A stretch of 64,000 nt of DNA. Origin: Longimicrobiaceae bacterium. GTDB lineage: Bacteria > Gemmatimonadota > Gemmatimonadetes > Longimicrobiales > Longimicrobiaceae. Numbering within the stretch: position 1 is the first letter of the stretch; each line of letters opens with the position of its first letter. This document shows, one piece after another, positions 8,284 through 16,699 of this stretch. The stretch covers positions 1 through 64,000 of the forward strand of contig DASVBS010000025.1 in the NCBI GenBank assembly GCA_036375715.1, read 5' to 3'. The notes beneath the pieces are model-generated. The model ran no database searches and was not told the DNA's origin. It was given only the letters and a program-made list of their open reading frames with translations. A program made the translations under genes and the position numbers.

Positions 8284-9840
8284 TCACTCCTCGGTGCCCG
8301 TCGCCTGATACGCAGGGGCAGCCGCGCCTGCCTGCTTCAGCTGGTTCAGCGTGTAGTAGATCCGCGTGTTGACCATCGGGTTACCCTCGGCATCGACGAG
8401 CCCTTTGAGGTTGAGCTCGTAAACATAGCCCGGGACCAGCTCGGCCAGCCGAAGGCTCACCTTCCGTCCATCTTCCGAAACCTGGACGTCCTCCACCGCG
8501 ACCGGCTGCTTGTCGTGCTGCGGCGACCCGTAGTTGATGCTGTACTCGTAGTAGTACCGCTGGAAATCATACGTCGCAGCCTGTGATGCCACCTGCCGAT
8601 CGACCGGCTTGGTGAACGTCAGATCAAAGCCGTGCTCGGTGAGGTTCATCCGGAGGATCTCCATGGGCATCTCGCCCGTCCACACGATCCTCGTGATTCC
8701 CTCCGCACCGAGCCAGCCGTGATCGGTGTGACCGACCCAGAGGGATCCGTCGGGGGCAAAGGCAAGGCGGTTGCTGCCCAGACGGAGCGGCTCGCCCTCG
8801 ATGAACGGCGCCACGGCGCCCTGGAGCTGGTGGTTTACTTCCTCCAGCATCACCCGCATGATCACGGGGTGGTTCATCTCACCCACGAACATCTGCCCCT
8901 CGAACGGACCGAACTTGCCGCCCGTGTAGTCGAACACGGGCTGCGTGGGCGAGTTGGCCAGCACGCCCGTGGGGAACTGCACGATCTCCTTCACCCGCAT
9001 GCGATCCAGCACCGGCACCGGGATGGCTAGAGGGATGGTGGTGATCCCCTCCTCCCAGGCCAGGCTCGGTGGATGGCCGTGAAACCCATGCGGCTGCACA
9101 TGGAAGAGCTTACTCGTCCCCAGCCAGTCGCCCTGGTTGTCGGTGACGAACAGGTTCCCTTCGCGGTCCAACGCCAGACCATTGGGGGAGCGGAAGCCGC
9201 TGGCCCAGGGAATGGTCTTCCCGTCCGGGGTGATCTTCATGACCCACCCGCGGTACTCGACCGCGGAGAACATCCGCCCGATGCGACCCCGCGGGCTGTA
9301 GTCGCCGCGAATGATCGGTCGTACCGGCCCGTTGTTGGAGGCGGTGTTCAGCGAGAAGTAGAGGCTGCCGTCCGCGGCCATGATGGGGCCGTGGAGGAAC
9401 TCGGAGTAGTTACCCGACATGCCGAACTCATCGCTGATCGTCTCGAACAGGTCGGCCTTCCCGTCACCGTCCGTATCCACCACCCGGGTGACCTCCGGGC
9501 GCTGGCCCACGATCATCTCCCGCTCGTTGATCACCACCACTCCGAGCGGATCGTGAAGCCCGGTGGCGAAAACCGACCACTCGGACGACTTCGGGTCGTA
9601 GATGAGGATCTCCCCGTGGTGGAACACCGCCACCACCCTGCCATCTGGCAGGAAATCGATGCCACCGGTCTCCGGAACCTGTCCCGGCGGCGTCGGGATC
9701 TCCTCGATCCGATACGGAGGTCGGGGCAGATCCTCGCCTCCCTGCTGTGCCGGCGCGTCCGTGCGGATGAGGGCGGTGGCGACGAGGGCCGCCAGCGCGG
9801 CGGACGCGCCGAAACGGATGCGGTCTCTCACGCCGTTCAT
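8284..9840 (-). CDS. Exported quinoprotein-like beta-propeller dehydrogenase
   Basis: A 518-residue exported protein with a signal peptide (residues about 8-32, ending near APAQQ). Residues about 45-400 form a six-bladed propeller of the PQQ-type sugar dehydrogenase/NHL superfamily, with blades marked by repeated FxPDGRV, DREGNLFVTDNQGD and FAPDGSLWVGH segments and one calcium-type DTDGDGKADLF loop near residue 123. Residues about 405-505 are a beta-rich C-terminal domain. PQQ-binding residues cannot be confirmed by eye. It starts by an ATGA overlap with the cupredoxin gene, so an electron-donor/acceptor pair is plausible: the propeller oxidises a sugar or uronic acid and the copper protein takes the electrons. 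That role is inference. Confidence 0.8.
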   Translation of the reverse strand: MNGVRDRIRFGASAALAALVATALIRTDAPAQQGGEDLPRPPYRIEEIPTPPGQVPETGGIDFLPDGRVVAVFHHGEILIYDPKSSEWSVFATGLHDPLGVVVINEREMIVGQRPEVTRVVDTDGDGKADLFETISDEFGMSGNYSEFLHGPIMAADGSLYFSLNTASNNGPVRPIIRGDYSPRGRIGRMFSAVEYRGWVMKITPDGKTIPWASGFRSPNGLALDREGNLFVTDNQGDWLGTSKLFHVQPHGFHGHPPSLAWEEGITTIPLAIPVPVLDRMRVKEIVQFPTGVLANSPTQPVFDYTGGKFGPFEGQMFVGEMNHPVIMRVMLEEVNHQLQGAVAPFIEGEPLRLGSNRLAFAPDGSLWVGHTDHGWLGAEGITRIVWTGEMPMEILRMNLTEHGFDLTFTKPVDRQVASQAATYDFQRYYYEYSINYGSPQHDKQPVAVEDVQVSEDGRKVSLRLAELVPGYVYELNLKGLVDAEGNPMVNTRIYYTLNQLKQAGAAAPAYQATGTEE

Positions 9841-11003
9841 CGGGCGCCTCCCCCGTTGGGAATCATGGTGATGGTGAATTCACGCGCCTGGGCGGGCGTC
9901 AGGGTAAGCACGCCTTCCTGCCAGCGACCCGCGGAGCTCTCGATGCGAACCCCCGCGTCCGGCTCGGTGAGGAAGCGCACCGGCTCGTTCGTCTGAACGC
10001 GGAACCTGCGCACCAGCCCTCCCCCGTTGCGCGGCTCTATCCGTTCGCGGATGTCGGCGCCATCCACCGTATAGTGGAACTCGGGGATGTCCCGATCATC
10101 CAACTGGTAGCCGAGGAACTCCACTTCCTCCGCCTCGGTCCGGCTGCCGACGCGGAACGGCACGCCGATGTGGCTGCGGTAATAGATCTCCCCCTCCACT
10201 GTCGCGTACGCGTTGCCGTTCCCGCGCCAGTGAGGCCAGTTGTCGACGAAGCCGCCACTCCACGCATAGCGCAGGAAGACCTCGCCCGCGTCGAAGTTGT
10301 ACGACTCCCCTCCCTCGAACCCGACCGCGATGGAGGCGGGTCCGCTCTCCGGCAGGAAGGTGCGCGAGATGGCAGGGAAAGTCGTCCCGTAGGAAAGGGC
10401 GGGCCCTTCCTCCTCGGGCTGCGACGGTCCCCCGGACGGACGGCCGCCACCGCCACGCTGAGCACGCGGCGCCTGCGCCGGAGCCTCTCCGGCCGCTTCA
10501 GGAGTGCGCTGGCCGGGTGGCACGTTCTCGTCGCTCGCCAGCGCCGGCGGCTCCTGGCCCACGTACATCACCCCGTACATGACGAAGCCGTGCCCAGGGA
10601 AGGTACAGACGTAGGGGTAAGCCCCCGGCTCGCTCGGGGCGGTGAAGCGAAGCACGTAGCTGCCACCCCGCTCGACCTGCGGAGTGAAAGCGATCACCTG
10701 AGGAATGGAGGGCACATAGTCCTTCTCCACGCCGGCCTGCATTCCCGCCTGGACCACTTCCATGCGCGCCCCTGGCCGAGTGACCACCAGGTTATGGCTC
10801 ATGTCCGCCACATCGTCGCGGTTCTGGAAGAGGATCTTGACGGGAGCACCTGGAGGGGCCTGGAAGCGCACACGGTCGTAGCGGATCCCCGGAACCGCGT
10901 TGATCTCGACCGTGACCGTATCCGATGTCTGCGCCGTGGCCGCCATCGGGGCGCCTGCCCCCATCGCAATCAACAGCAGAACGGCGCGGCTTCTTGAGAG
11001 CAT
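9837..11003 (-). CDS. Azurin-type cupredoxin with C-terminal beta domain
   Basis: A 388-residue exported copper protein. Residues 1-24 are a signal peptide. The cupredoxin domain (about 28-150) keeps a full type 1 copper site: His70 in MSHNLVV, then Cys133, His138 and Met142 in YVCTFPGHGFVMYG, with the same C-x4-H-x3-M spacing as azurin. A Pro/Gly/Ala-rich linker follows at about 155-195, then a beta-rich domain of unknown function (about 200-388). The start ATG 11003 opens the signal sequence; a TTG at 11030 is in frame. It overlaps the quinoprotein-like gene by 4 nt, which supports a redox partnership in the periplasm. Confidence 0.88.
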   Translation of the reverse strand: MLSRSRAVLLLIAMGAGAPMAATAQTSDTVTVEINAVPGIRYDRVRFQAPPGAPVKILFQNRDDVADMSHNLVVTRPGARMEVVQAGMQAGVEKDYVPSIPQVIAFTPQVERGGSYVLRFTAPSEPGAYPYVCTFPGHGFVMYGVMYVGQEPPALASDENVPPGQRTPEAAGEAPAQAPRAQRGGGGRPSGGPSQPEEEGPALSYGTTFPAISRTFLPESGPASIAVGFEGGESYNFDAGEVFLRYAWSGGFVDNWPHWRGNGNAYATVEGEIYYRSHIGVPFRVGSRTEAEEVEFLGYQLDDRDIPEFHYTVDGADIRERIEPRNGGGLVRRFRVQTNEPVRFLTEPDAGVRIESSAGRWQEGVLTLTPAQAREFTITMIPNGGGAR

Positions 11004-11068
11004 GTATTGGTACTTGGAGCCGGGATTCAAGGTTGTAGGGTCATCAGTCGCGCGTTGGAACCGGAATC

Positions 11069-12337
11069 CTATGAGGCTTCACCCTCCACCACCATGGACC
11101 GCAGCTTCTCCTCATCAACCTCCGCCCCGAGACCAGGGCCGGTGGGGACAGCAATCGTTCCGTCGGCGGCGGGCTCGAGGGGAGTGCGCAGGATGCTGAC
11201 GTCCATGAACTGAGGACCGTTGAGGGCGGCCGGGAGCTTGTACTCGAAAGCTCCGTAGAGAGCCAGCGTACCGGCCAGCGAAACGTCCGGGTCGGTCAGG
11301 CCGCTACCGACGATCATCAACCCGGCGTCCTGCGCGATCTCGTACTGCCGCTTGGCCGGGAAGAGACCGCCACAGCGGGCGGGCTTCATGGCGATTCCGT
11401 CCAGCAGATCGAGCCGGATCATCTCCATCAGCGTCGACGGGGAGGTGAGCCCCTCGTCCATGAGGATCGGGAGCGCTCCTTGGCGGCGAAGATCGCGGTA
11501 ACCGGCCAGCCGGTTCGAGGGCAGGGGCTGCTCCAGGATGTCCACCCCCACGTCCGCTAGTTTCGGGGCCGCCAGTAGGGCGGTGGTGGTGTCGTAGCCG
11601 CCATTCGCGTCCGCCCAGAGGAATCCGTCCGGGAGCCGCTCCTTTACCCGCCTCGCCAGCTCCACGTCGAACTTCGGGTCCGGGCCGACCTTGATGTTGA
11701 CGTGGCGGTAGCCGCGCGAGATGCCGTCGTCGAGCAGGGGATCGAGATCGTCGAGGCTGACCGGGTTGGCGGTCCAGCTCATCACGATCTTTCCACCGGT
11801 GGGGCGTCCCCACAGCGTCGCGATCGGCTCGTTCATCAGCTTGCCCACCGCATCGTGGAGCGCCAGGTCGATCCCCGCCTTGGCCATCGGCTGACCGGTG
11901 GAGAACGAGGGCGCGATGTTCATCTCCATGATGCGGTGCGCCCCCGCAATGTCGAAGACGTTGTGGCCGATGAGCTCGGGCGCGATGTAGTTGCGCAGCG
12001 TGCTCGTGACCGTCTCCCGCGTCTCATAGCTCCACTTGGGGATCGGCACGCTCTGCCCCCACCCCACGACCCCGTTCTCCGTGGTCAGCTTGACCACGAC
12101 CGACGATCGGCCCGTGGGCGTCCCTTCCGGTCCCTCGAAGAACTTGAACCGGCCGACCATCGGGTAGGTGATCGGAAAGAGCTCGATCGAGGCGATCCGT
12201 ACCGGCGCGAGATCCCGCCAGGCATTGCCCCCCAGCCCCAGCGCCGCGCCGAAGGCCCCCAGCGATAAGCGGCTCACGAACTCTCGTCGGCTCTGGGGCA
12301 GCTGCGCGGAACGCTGAATGGATCGAGATGATGGCAT
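11069..12337 (-). CDS. Tat-exported mandelate racemase/muconate lactonizing family enzyme
   Basis: A 422-residue enolase-superfamily enzyme. Residues about 16-40 (QSRREFVSRLSLGAFGAALG) are a twin-arginine signal, unusual for a family that is normally cytoplasmic. The N-terminal capping domain runs to about residue 165 and the TIM barrel follows. Metal ligands are visible as the Asp of LWADANGG, the Glu of ILEQPLP and the Asp of LMDEGL. At the position of the KxK general-base motif the protein has VNIKVG, so only the second Lys is kept, as in several sugar-acid dehydratase and racemase subgroups. Substrate is likely an acid sugar, given the neighbours. The heptamer repeat tract begins 5 nt upstream of the ATG at 12337. 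Confidence 0.9.
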   Translation of the reverse strand: MPSSRSIQRSAQLPQSRREFVSRLSLGAFGAALGLGGNAWRDLAPVRIASIELFPITYPMVGRFKFFEGPEGTPTGRSSVVVKLTTENGVVGWGQSVPIPKWSYETRETVTSTLRNYIAPELIGHNVFDIAGAHRIMEMNIAPSFSTGQPMAKAGIDLALHDAVGKLMNEPIATLWGRPTGGKIVMSWTANPVSLDDLDPLLDDGISRGYRHVNIKVGPDPKFDVELARRVKERLPDGFLWADANGGYDTTTALLAAPKLADVGVDILEQPLPSNRLAGYRDLRRQGALPILMDEGLTSPSTLMEMIRLDLLDGIAMKPARCGGLFPAKRQYEIAQDAGLMIVGSGLTDPDVSLAGTLALYGAFEYKLPAALNGPQFMDVSILRTPLEPAADGTIAVPTGPGLGAEVDEEKLRSMVVEGEAS

Positions 12338-12341
12338 GGCG

Positions 12342-12489
12342 GTTATCCGTTGTCCGTTATCCGTTATGGGACGGGCTATCGGCTATCGGCCGGAATGGGA
12401 TGCTGCCAATGCGACCACAAGCGCCGCGTCCGCGACTTCTGGCTCCTGGCTTCTGCCCCCCTTCTAGCTTCCAGCTTCTAGCTCCTAGC
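12342..12489. repeat. Heptanucleotide short tandem repeat tracts
   Basis: Four tracts of 7-nt units share this 148-nt stretch. 12342-12369 holds GTTATCC, GTTGTCC, GTTATCC, GTTATGG. 12375-12388 holds two copies of GCTATCG. 12437-12457 holds TTCTGGC, TCCTGGC, TTCTGCC. 12462-12489 holds TTCTAGC, TTCCAGC, TTCTAGC, TCCTAGC. The base composition is far more AT-rich than the flanking genes. It lies between alpha-glucuronidase and the start codon of the exported enolase-family gene, occupying the leader of the latter. Confidence 0.85.
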
Positions 12490-12518
12490 TTCTCATCCTC
12501 AACTTCTCGAAACCTCAA

Positions 12519-12560
12519 GGAATTCAGAAGAATGCCGGGCAACATTCCGCAGAGAATTCC
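12519..12560 (-). terminator. Nested hairpin directly after aguA stop
   Basis: GGAATTC (12519-12525) pairs with GAATTCC (12554-12560), and inside this GAATG (12530-12534) pairs with CATTC (12543-12547) around CCGGGCAA. The structure touches the aguA stop codon at 12561-12563. No long T run follows on the minus strand, so it may be a processing or stabilising stem that separates aguA from the downstream genes instead of a full terminator. Confidence 0.5.
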
Positions 12561-14732
12561 TCAAATTCCCGGAGCATACGGAAACTCCAACCCCATATAG
12601 TACTGCAGCGTATGCTCCGGCCGCTCGTACTCCTCCGGAATTGGCATCCGCGAGAACTGCTGAAAGTACAGCAGCACCGCGTCGCGCCACCAGCGCGCCT
12701 CCTTTTCCTGGATCGCGAGGAACGCTCTCACGTCGGCGAAGCGTTGCTCGTCCACCTTCCCCTGCATCGAGTCCCACAGGCGCTGCATCCCACGAACCTG
12801 CTCCACGCCCAGGTTGTAGCGGTAGCAGAGCTCTTCCCAGAGGGTGCGCCCGCTCCGCAGCCGCTCGTCCCACCGCACGCGATGGAACCAGAGCAGGTAC
12901 TCGTCGGGGACCGTCTCGCGGTTGGCGAAGCGGTCCCGGACCTCGGGAAAGTACTGCTCCACCGCGTTGCTGCCGCTGGCCGTTCGATCGAAGCCGAGGC
13001 CCAGAGTATCCGCCCGGTGATAGTAGACCGACGTCCAGTCTGGTCGGCCGCCCCTCACCCAAGGCGCAGGGCCGTAGTGGTGGCTCCGCCCCATGATGTG
13101 CACAAGCCCGAGGGGCGTCATGTAGTTCACCACCGCCTCCCTTGACTCCATCATCATCTGCACGACGGGCGCGACGAAGGAGGGGTCGTTGCTGAAGGTC
13201 ATGCGCACCCAGTCTTCGGCGATCTCCCGGGACGAGGCGTACGGATCCCAGGCGAGCCGCCCGAACGCGTACCAGTTGGCCTGGTTGAAGTGCGACCCGC
13301 ACCAGTTGAAGTCGGTGCCGATGTTCGCCACCCCCGCCATCCCCGTCATCGGATAATCGTGGAGGCTACCGTCGATCACCCGGGCAACGGTGGACCCCTC
13401 GCCCTCGGCGTAGGTATCCGCCTTCAGAACTTCCTCGAAGAGAGCACCCAGGTACACCAGGTGTGTCGCCTGCCCGGTGTACTCTTTCGTGATCTGGAAC
13501 TCCATCATCAGCGGCGTCTCCGGCATCGCGCCGAAGAGGGGGTGAAACGGCTCGCGCGGCTGGAAGTCGAGCGGGCCGTTCTTCACCTGCACGAAGACGT
13601 TGTCGCGGAATTCCCCGTCGAGCGGCTTGAACTCATCATACGCCTGACGGATCCGATCCGTTGGCACCTCGTTGCTGTAGACGAAGGCGCGCCAGATCAC
13701 CACGCCGCCGTACGGAGCGACGGCGTTCGCAAGCATGTTCGCTCCTTCCGCATGGCTGCGGCCGTAGTCCTGCGGCCCGGGCTGGCCCTCTGAGTTCGCC
13801 TTGACGAGGAACCCGCCGAAGTCCGGAATGAGCGCGTAGATCTCCTCCGCCTTCGCCTTCCACCAGGCCTGGACGGCCGGATCGAGGGGGTCGGCGGTCT
13901 CCAGCCCACCGATCTCGATGGGCGCGCTGAAGCGAGCCGTGAGGAAGACGCGTATCCCGTAAGGCCGGAAGACGTCCGCCAGCGCCGCAACCTTATCCAG
14001 GTACATGGGGGTGAGCACCTGGGCATTGGCGTTGACGTTCGTCAGCACCGTCGCGTTGATCCCGATCGAGGCATTCGCCCGGGCGTAGTCCGTGTAGCGT
14101 GGAGAGAGATAGTCGGGGAGCTTGTGCCAGTCCCAGAGGGAGAAGCCCGCGTAGCCGCGCTCGACCGTGCGGTCCAGGTTGTCCCAGTGATTCAGCATCC
14201 GATACCGCACGCGCGGTGCGCTGCTGATGTCGAGCCGTGATACCGGCTGCTGCGTCTGCAGCAGGCGGAGCAGGTGAAAAGTGCCGTAGAGCGCGCCCAC
14301 CGGCGTATTTGCCGCCACCACCGTCATCGGTCCCTGGCCGCGCACGTCCAGCGTGCGGAGCAGGTATCCCTCGTCTCCCACTGCGCGCAGGTCCTCGCCC
14401 CATGGCTGCGACGCGATGAAGGGCGACGTTCCGGGCGTCCCGACAATGAGCGCGCCACCTCCGGAGGGTGAACCCGCGAGGGGCAGCTCCCGGTCGATCA
14501 TCCCGCTGAAGGCCCGCACCAGCTCGGCGTGCGCGACCGCCAGCGTCGGGTTCGACGTATCCACCACCAGCTCCGCGAACCTCTCGCGGTACTCGCTCAA
14601 CCGCTCGGCGTTGCTGACGGGGACGTAGCGCAGCCAGAGGTCGTAGCCGTTCTCGGCGCGAAGCGTCTGCGGCCAGAGGGCCAGCGCTCCGCAGAGCACA
14701 ATGATCTTCCGGGTAGCGATGCGGAGAGGCAT
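12561..14732 (-). CDS. aguA: GH67 alpha-glucuronidase
   Basis: A 723-residue glycoside hydrolase family 67 enzyme that releases (4-O-methyl-)glucuronic acid from the non-reducing end of aldouronic acids derived from glucuronoxylan. Length matches the family. Residues 1-26 form a signal peptide, so it is likely periplasmic. The catalytic set is present: Glu315 (in KANSEGQPG) as the general acid, and Asp389 (in GPLDFQPRE) and Glu417 (in ITKEYTG) as the base pair, with spacings of 74 and 28 that agree with the characterised Cellvibrio enzyme as I recall it. The N-terminal alpha/beta domain, the barrel and the helical C-terminus are all recognisable. No xylanase gene is in the window, so oligosaccharides must come from elsewhere. 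Confidence 0.95.
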   Translation of the reverse strand: MPLRIATRKIIVLCGALALWPQTLRAENGYDLWLRYVPVSNAERLSEYRERFAELVVDTSNPTLAVAHAELVRAFSGMIDRELPLAGSPSGGGALIVGTPGTSPFIASQPWGEDLRAVGDEGYLLRTLDVRGQGPMTVVAANTPVGALYGTFHLLRLLQTQQPVSRLDISSAPRVRYRMLNHWDNLDRTVERGYAGFSLWDWHKLPDYLSPRYTDYARANASIGINATVLTNVNANAQVLTPMYLDKVAALADVFRPYGIRVFLTARFSAPIEIGGLETADPLDPAVQAWWKAKAEEIYALIPDFGGFLVKANSEGQPGPQDYGRSHAEGANMLANAVAPYGGVVIWRAFVYSNEVPTDRIRQAYDEFKPLDGEFRDNVFVQVKNGPLDFQPREPFHPLFGAMPETPLMMEFQITKEYTGQATHLVYLGALFEEVLKADTYAEGEGSTVARVIDGSLHDYPMTGMAGVANIGTDFNWCGSHFNQANWYAFGRLAWDPYASSREIAEDWVRMTFSNDPSFVAPVVQMMMESREAVVNYMTPLGLVHIMGRSHHYGPAPWVRGGRPDWTSVYYHRADTLGLGFDRTASGSNAVEQYFPEVRDRFANRETVPDEYLLWFHRVRWDERLRSGRTLWEELCYRYNLGVEQVRGMQRLWDSMQGKVDEQRFADVRAFLAIQEKEARWWRDAVLLYFQQFSRMPIPEEYERPEHTLQYYMGLEFPYAPGI

Positions 14733-14828
14733 TCCGGTGCTGGGGAACGTAGTATTCGGGCACGGCGAAGGGGCGGGACGGATGGAGAGATGGCCGCCCC
14801 TCCGTAGCCCCGGGAGACCGGCGGACCG

Positions 14829-16070
14829 CTACCAGCGCATCGACGGTCGCCTGTCGTCCTCGGGATCGGCCCAGCGATCGTTCGGGATCAGCGGCGTCCA
14901 GCCCGGGCGCAGCGGATCCTGGTCGTAGAGGTACGGCCCGAGCTCCAGGAAGAGCTCGTGATACTCGCGCAGCTTCTCGCGATCGAGCGTTACCCCCAAT
15001 CCTGGTCCGTCGGGGACCTCGAGGGTGCCTCGCTCATACCGGAGCTTGCCCCCGACGATGATGTCGTCCTTGAGGTGGTGGTAGTGCGCATCGGCCGCGA
15101 AGCTCAGGTTGGGCAGCACCGCCCCCAGGTGGAGCATCGTGGCGAGCTGGATCCCCAGCTCCCCTGAGGAATGCACCGCCACCCCGATCTGGAACGTCTC
15201 GCAGACGGCGGCCGCTTTCACGCACTGCCGGATGCCACCCCAGAAGGTGGTATCCAGCAGGACGACGTCCACCGCCGGGTGGCGTACGTTGGCCGCGAGT
15301 TGCTCGAAATCCACCACCACGGTATTGGTCGCCAGGGGCACGCGCACTTTTTCCCGCACGCGGCGCATGCCGCTGAGGCCGAACACCGGGTCTTCGAAGT
15401 AGTCGTTGCGAAGATCTTCGATCTGCTGGCCGAACCGGATCGCCTGCTCGGTAGACCAGACGCCGTTCGGATCGAAACGGAAACGATCGTCCGGAAAGGC
15501 GGCCGCGAGCGCACGATAGCACTCCAGCTCGTACTCGGGCGGGAAGACACCGCCCTTGAGCTTGTGGGTCGTGAAGCCGTGCGTCTCGCGCAGCGTGCGC
15601 GCCTCGGCGACGAGCTGCTCGACCGTACGTACCTCACCGCTCCCCGATTGATCCGGGTACCTGAAGAACAGGTAGGAGGCGAAGGACACCCGGTCCCTCA
15701 GGCGACCTCCCAGCAGGTCGTGCACGGGAGCGTTCCAGGCCTGCCCGAGCAGGTCGAGGCACGCAAACTCCAGCGCGGCGAGGATCTGCGTACGGTTGTT
15801 ATAGAGTGAGGCCGTGGGGTTGGCGATCAGGAAGCGCAGCTCCTCCAGATCGACCGGATCCCTGCCGAGCAGGTAGGGCTTCAGCCCCTCAAAAGCCGCC
15901 ACGGCGCTCTGGCCCCCACCACCCATCTCCCCCAACCCGAGCCGGCCGTCGTCCGTCTCCACCTCGACGATCGTGCGAACGAACCGCCCCCAGTGGCACC
16001 CGTTTGCGTGCCGGAGCGGAGCGTACAACGGGACGGTCACGGGCGTCGCCCGGATCTCGGCGATCTTCAT
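14829..16070 (-). CDS. Glucarate dehydratase-like enolase-superfamily enzyme
   Basis: A 413-residue enolase-superfamily acid-sugar dehydratase closest to the glucarate dehydratase group, expected to convert D-glucarate to 5-keto-4-deoxyglucarate. It has no signal peptide and should be cytoplasmic. With the start at ATG 16070, the KxK base motif is Lys170-Leu-Lys172 in THKLKGGV, metal ligands include Asp200 and Asn202 (FDPNG) and Glu226 (YFEDP), Asn249 lies in ATNTVVVDF, and His300 in [10 protein letters not shown] corresponds to the second catalytic base. The C-terminal [20 protein letters not shown] resembles the conserved GlucD tail. An 18-residue upstream extension in frame lacks coding character. 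It is the first gene of the sugar-acid cluster, with a candidate operator 135 nt upstream. Confidence 0.92.
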   Translation of the reverse strand: MKIAEIRATPVTVPLYAPLRHANGCHWGRFVRTIVEVETDDGRLGLGEMGGGGQSAVAAFEGLKPYLLGRDPVDLEELRFLIANPTASLYNNRTQILAALEFACLDLLGQAWNAPVHDLLGGRLRDRVSFASYLFFRYPDQSGSGEVRTVEQLVAEARTLRETHGFTTHKLKGGVFPPEYELECYRALAAAFPDDRFRFDPNGVWSTEQAIRFGQQIEDLRNDYFEDPVFGLSGMRRVREKVRVPLATNTVVVDFEQLAANVRHPAVDVVLLDTTFWGGIRQCVKAAAVCETFQIGVAVHSSGELGIQLATMLHLGAVLPNLSFAADAHYHHLKDDIIVGGKLRYERGTLEVPDGPGLGVTLDREKLREYHELFLELGPYLYDQDPLRPGWTPLIPNDRWADPEDDRRPSMRW

Positions 16071-16204
16071 CGAGGAAAGGGCTCGCGATGGGTACCGACG
16101 GCCCGGCGACCCGGCTGGCCGCAAGAGCCGATGGCGGCGAACGGCCCCCGCCCGCGGAAGAAAGAAACGGCCTGAGCGGCGGGCCAGCGGGGCAGTCAGC
16201 CCCG

Positions 16205-16226
16205 AGGTCAGATGATCAGATGACCT
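16205..16226. promoter_or_regulatory. Candidate GntR-type operator palindrome
   Basis: AGGTCA-GA-TGATCA-GA-TGACCT: the outer arms AGGTCA/TGACCT and the core TGATCA are perfectly palindromic. The same stretch also contains the 8-nt tandem repeat TCAGATGA TCAGATGA. It lies 135 nt upstream of the first gene of the cluster that ends in a GntR/FadR regulator, which makes it a candidate site for that protein. Confidence 0.5.
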
Positions 16227-16238
16227 GCGCGTGTCAAC

Positions 16239-16394
16239 CTATTCGGGCGCGAGTGCGGGTGTCAAGCAGCGGTCGGCGTGCTGAAAACCTGCCCGTTTCT
16301 CCCCTTCCACCACGGCCTTGGCCAGGCCCTGAACCCCCAGCCAACCCGCGCCCGCAATCAGGATCGCCACCCTCTCCCCGGAAGACATACGCAT
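16239..16394 (-). CDS. Possible 51-residue membrane peptide (doubtful)
   Basis: A minus-strand frame from ATG 16394 gives a short peptide whose residues about 8-24 (VAILIAGAGWLGVQGLA) could span a membrane, followed by a charged tail. The ribosome-binding site is weak and nothing in the neighbourhood supports it, so it may be chance. Confidence 0.2.
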   Translation of the reverse strand: MRMSSGERVAILIAGAGWLGVQGLAKAVVEGEKRAGFQHADRCLTPALAPE

Positions 16395-16699
16395 CCCGAG
16401 CTCGGGCGCTCCGGGGCGTCGGATAGGCGCCGCCGCGAAGTCCGGCGGAAACGCCGCCCAAGGTCCGCGACCACGCGGCGGAGAGGTCCGACCGAGTCCT
16501 CGACACTTCTCCACCCGACCATGGCGGAAAAAGATTGACGGGTAATATGTGACTCTAAGGGTCTGACCACAAACTTCCCGCCGTTTATTGGGTAATCGGT
16601 CATGAATTGGCACCAAGACGCTGGCGGCTCTTATGGGGACAGGTTACATTGAGGGCCAATCACCCCCGCGGTTCACCCATCCAGCACCGGAATCCGTAC

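Larger units (their letters stand above)
16071..16699. other. Divergent intergenic region between sugar-acid cluster and TPR gene
   Basis: 629 nt separate the glucarate dehydratase-like gene (minus) from the TPR gene (plus). It holds the palindrome at 16205-16226, a marginal 51-codon frame on the minus strand, and a relatively AT-rich stretch at about 16525-16610 (including TTGACGGGTAATATG) that could carry promoter elements. I could not fix -10/-35 boxes with confidence. Confidence 0.5.
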
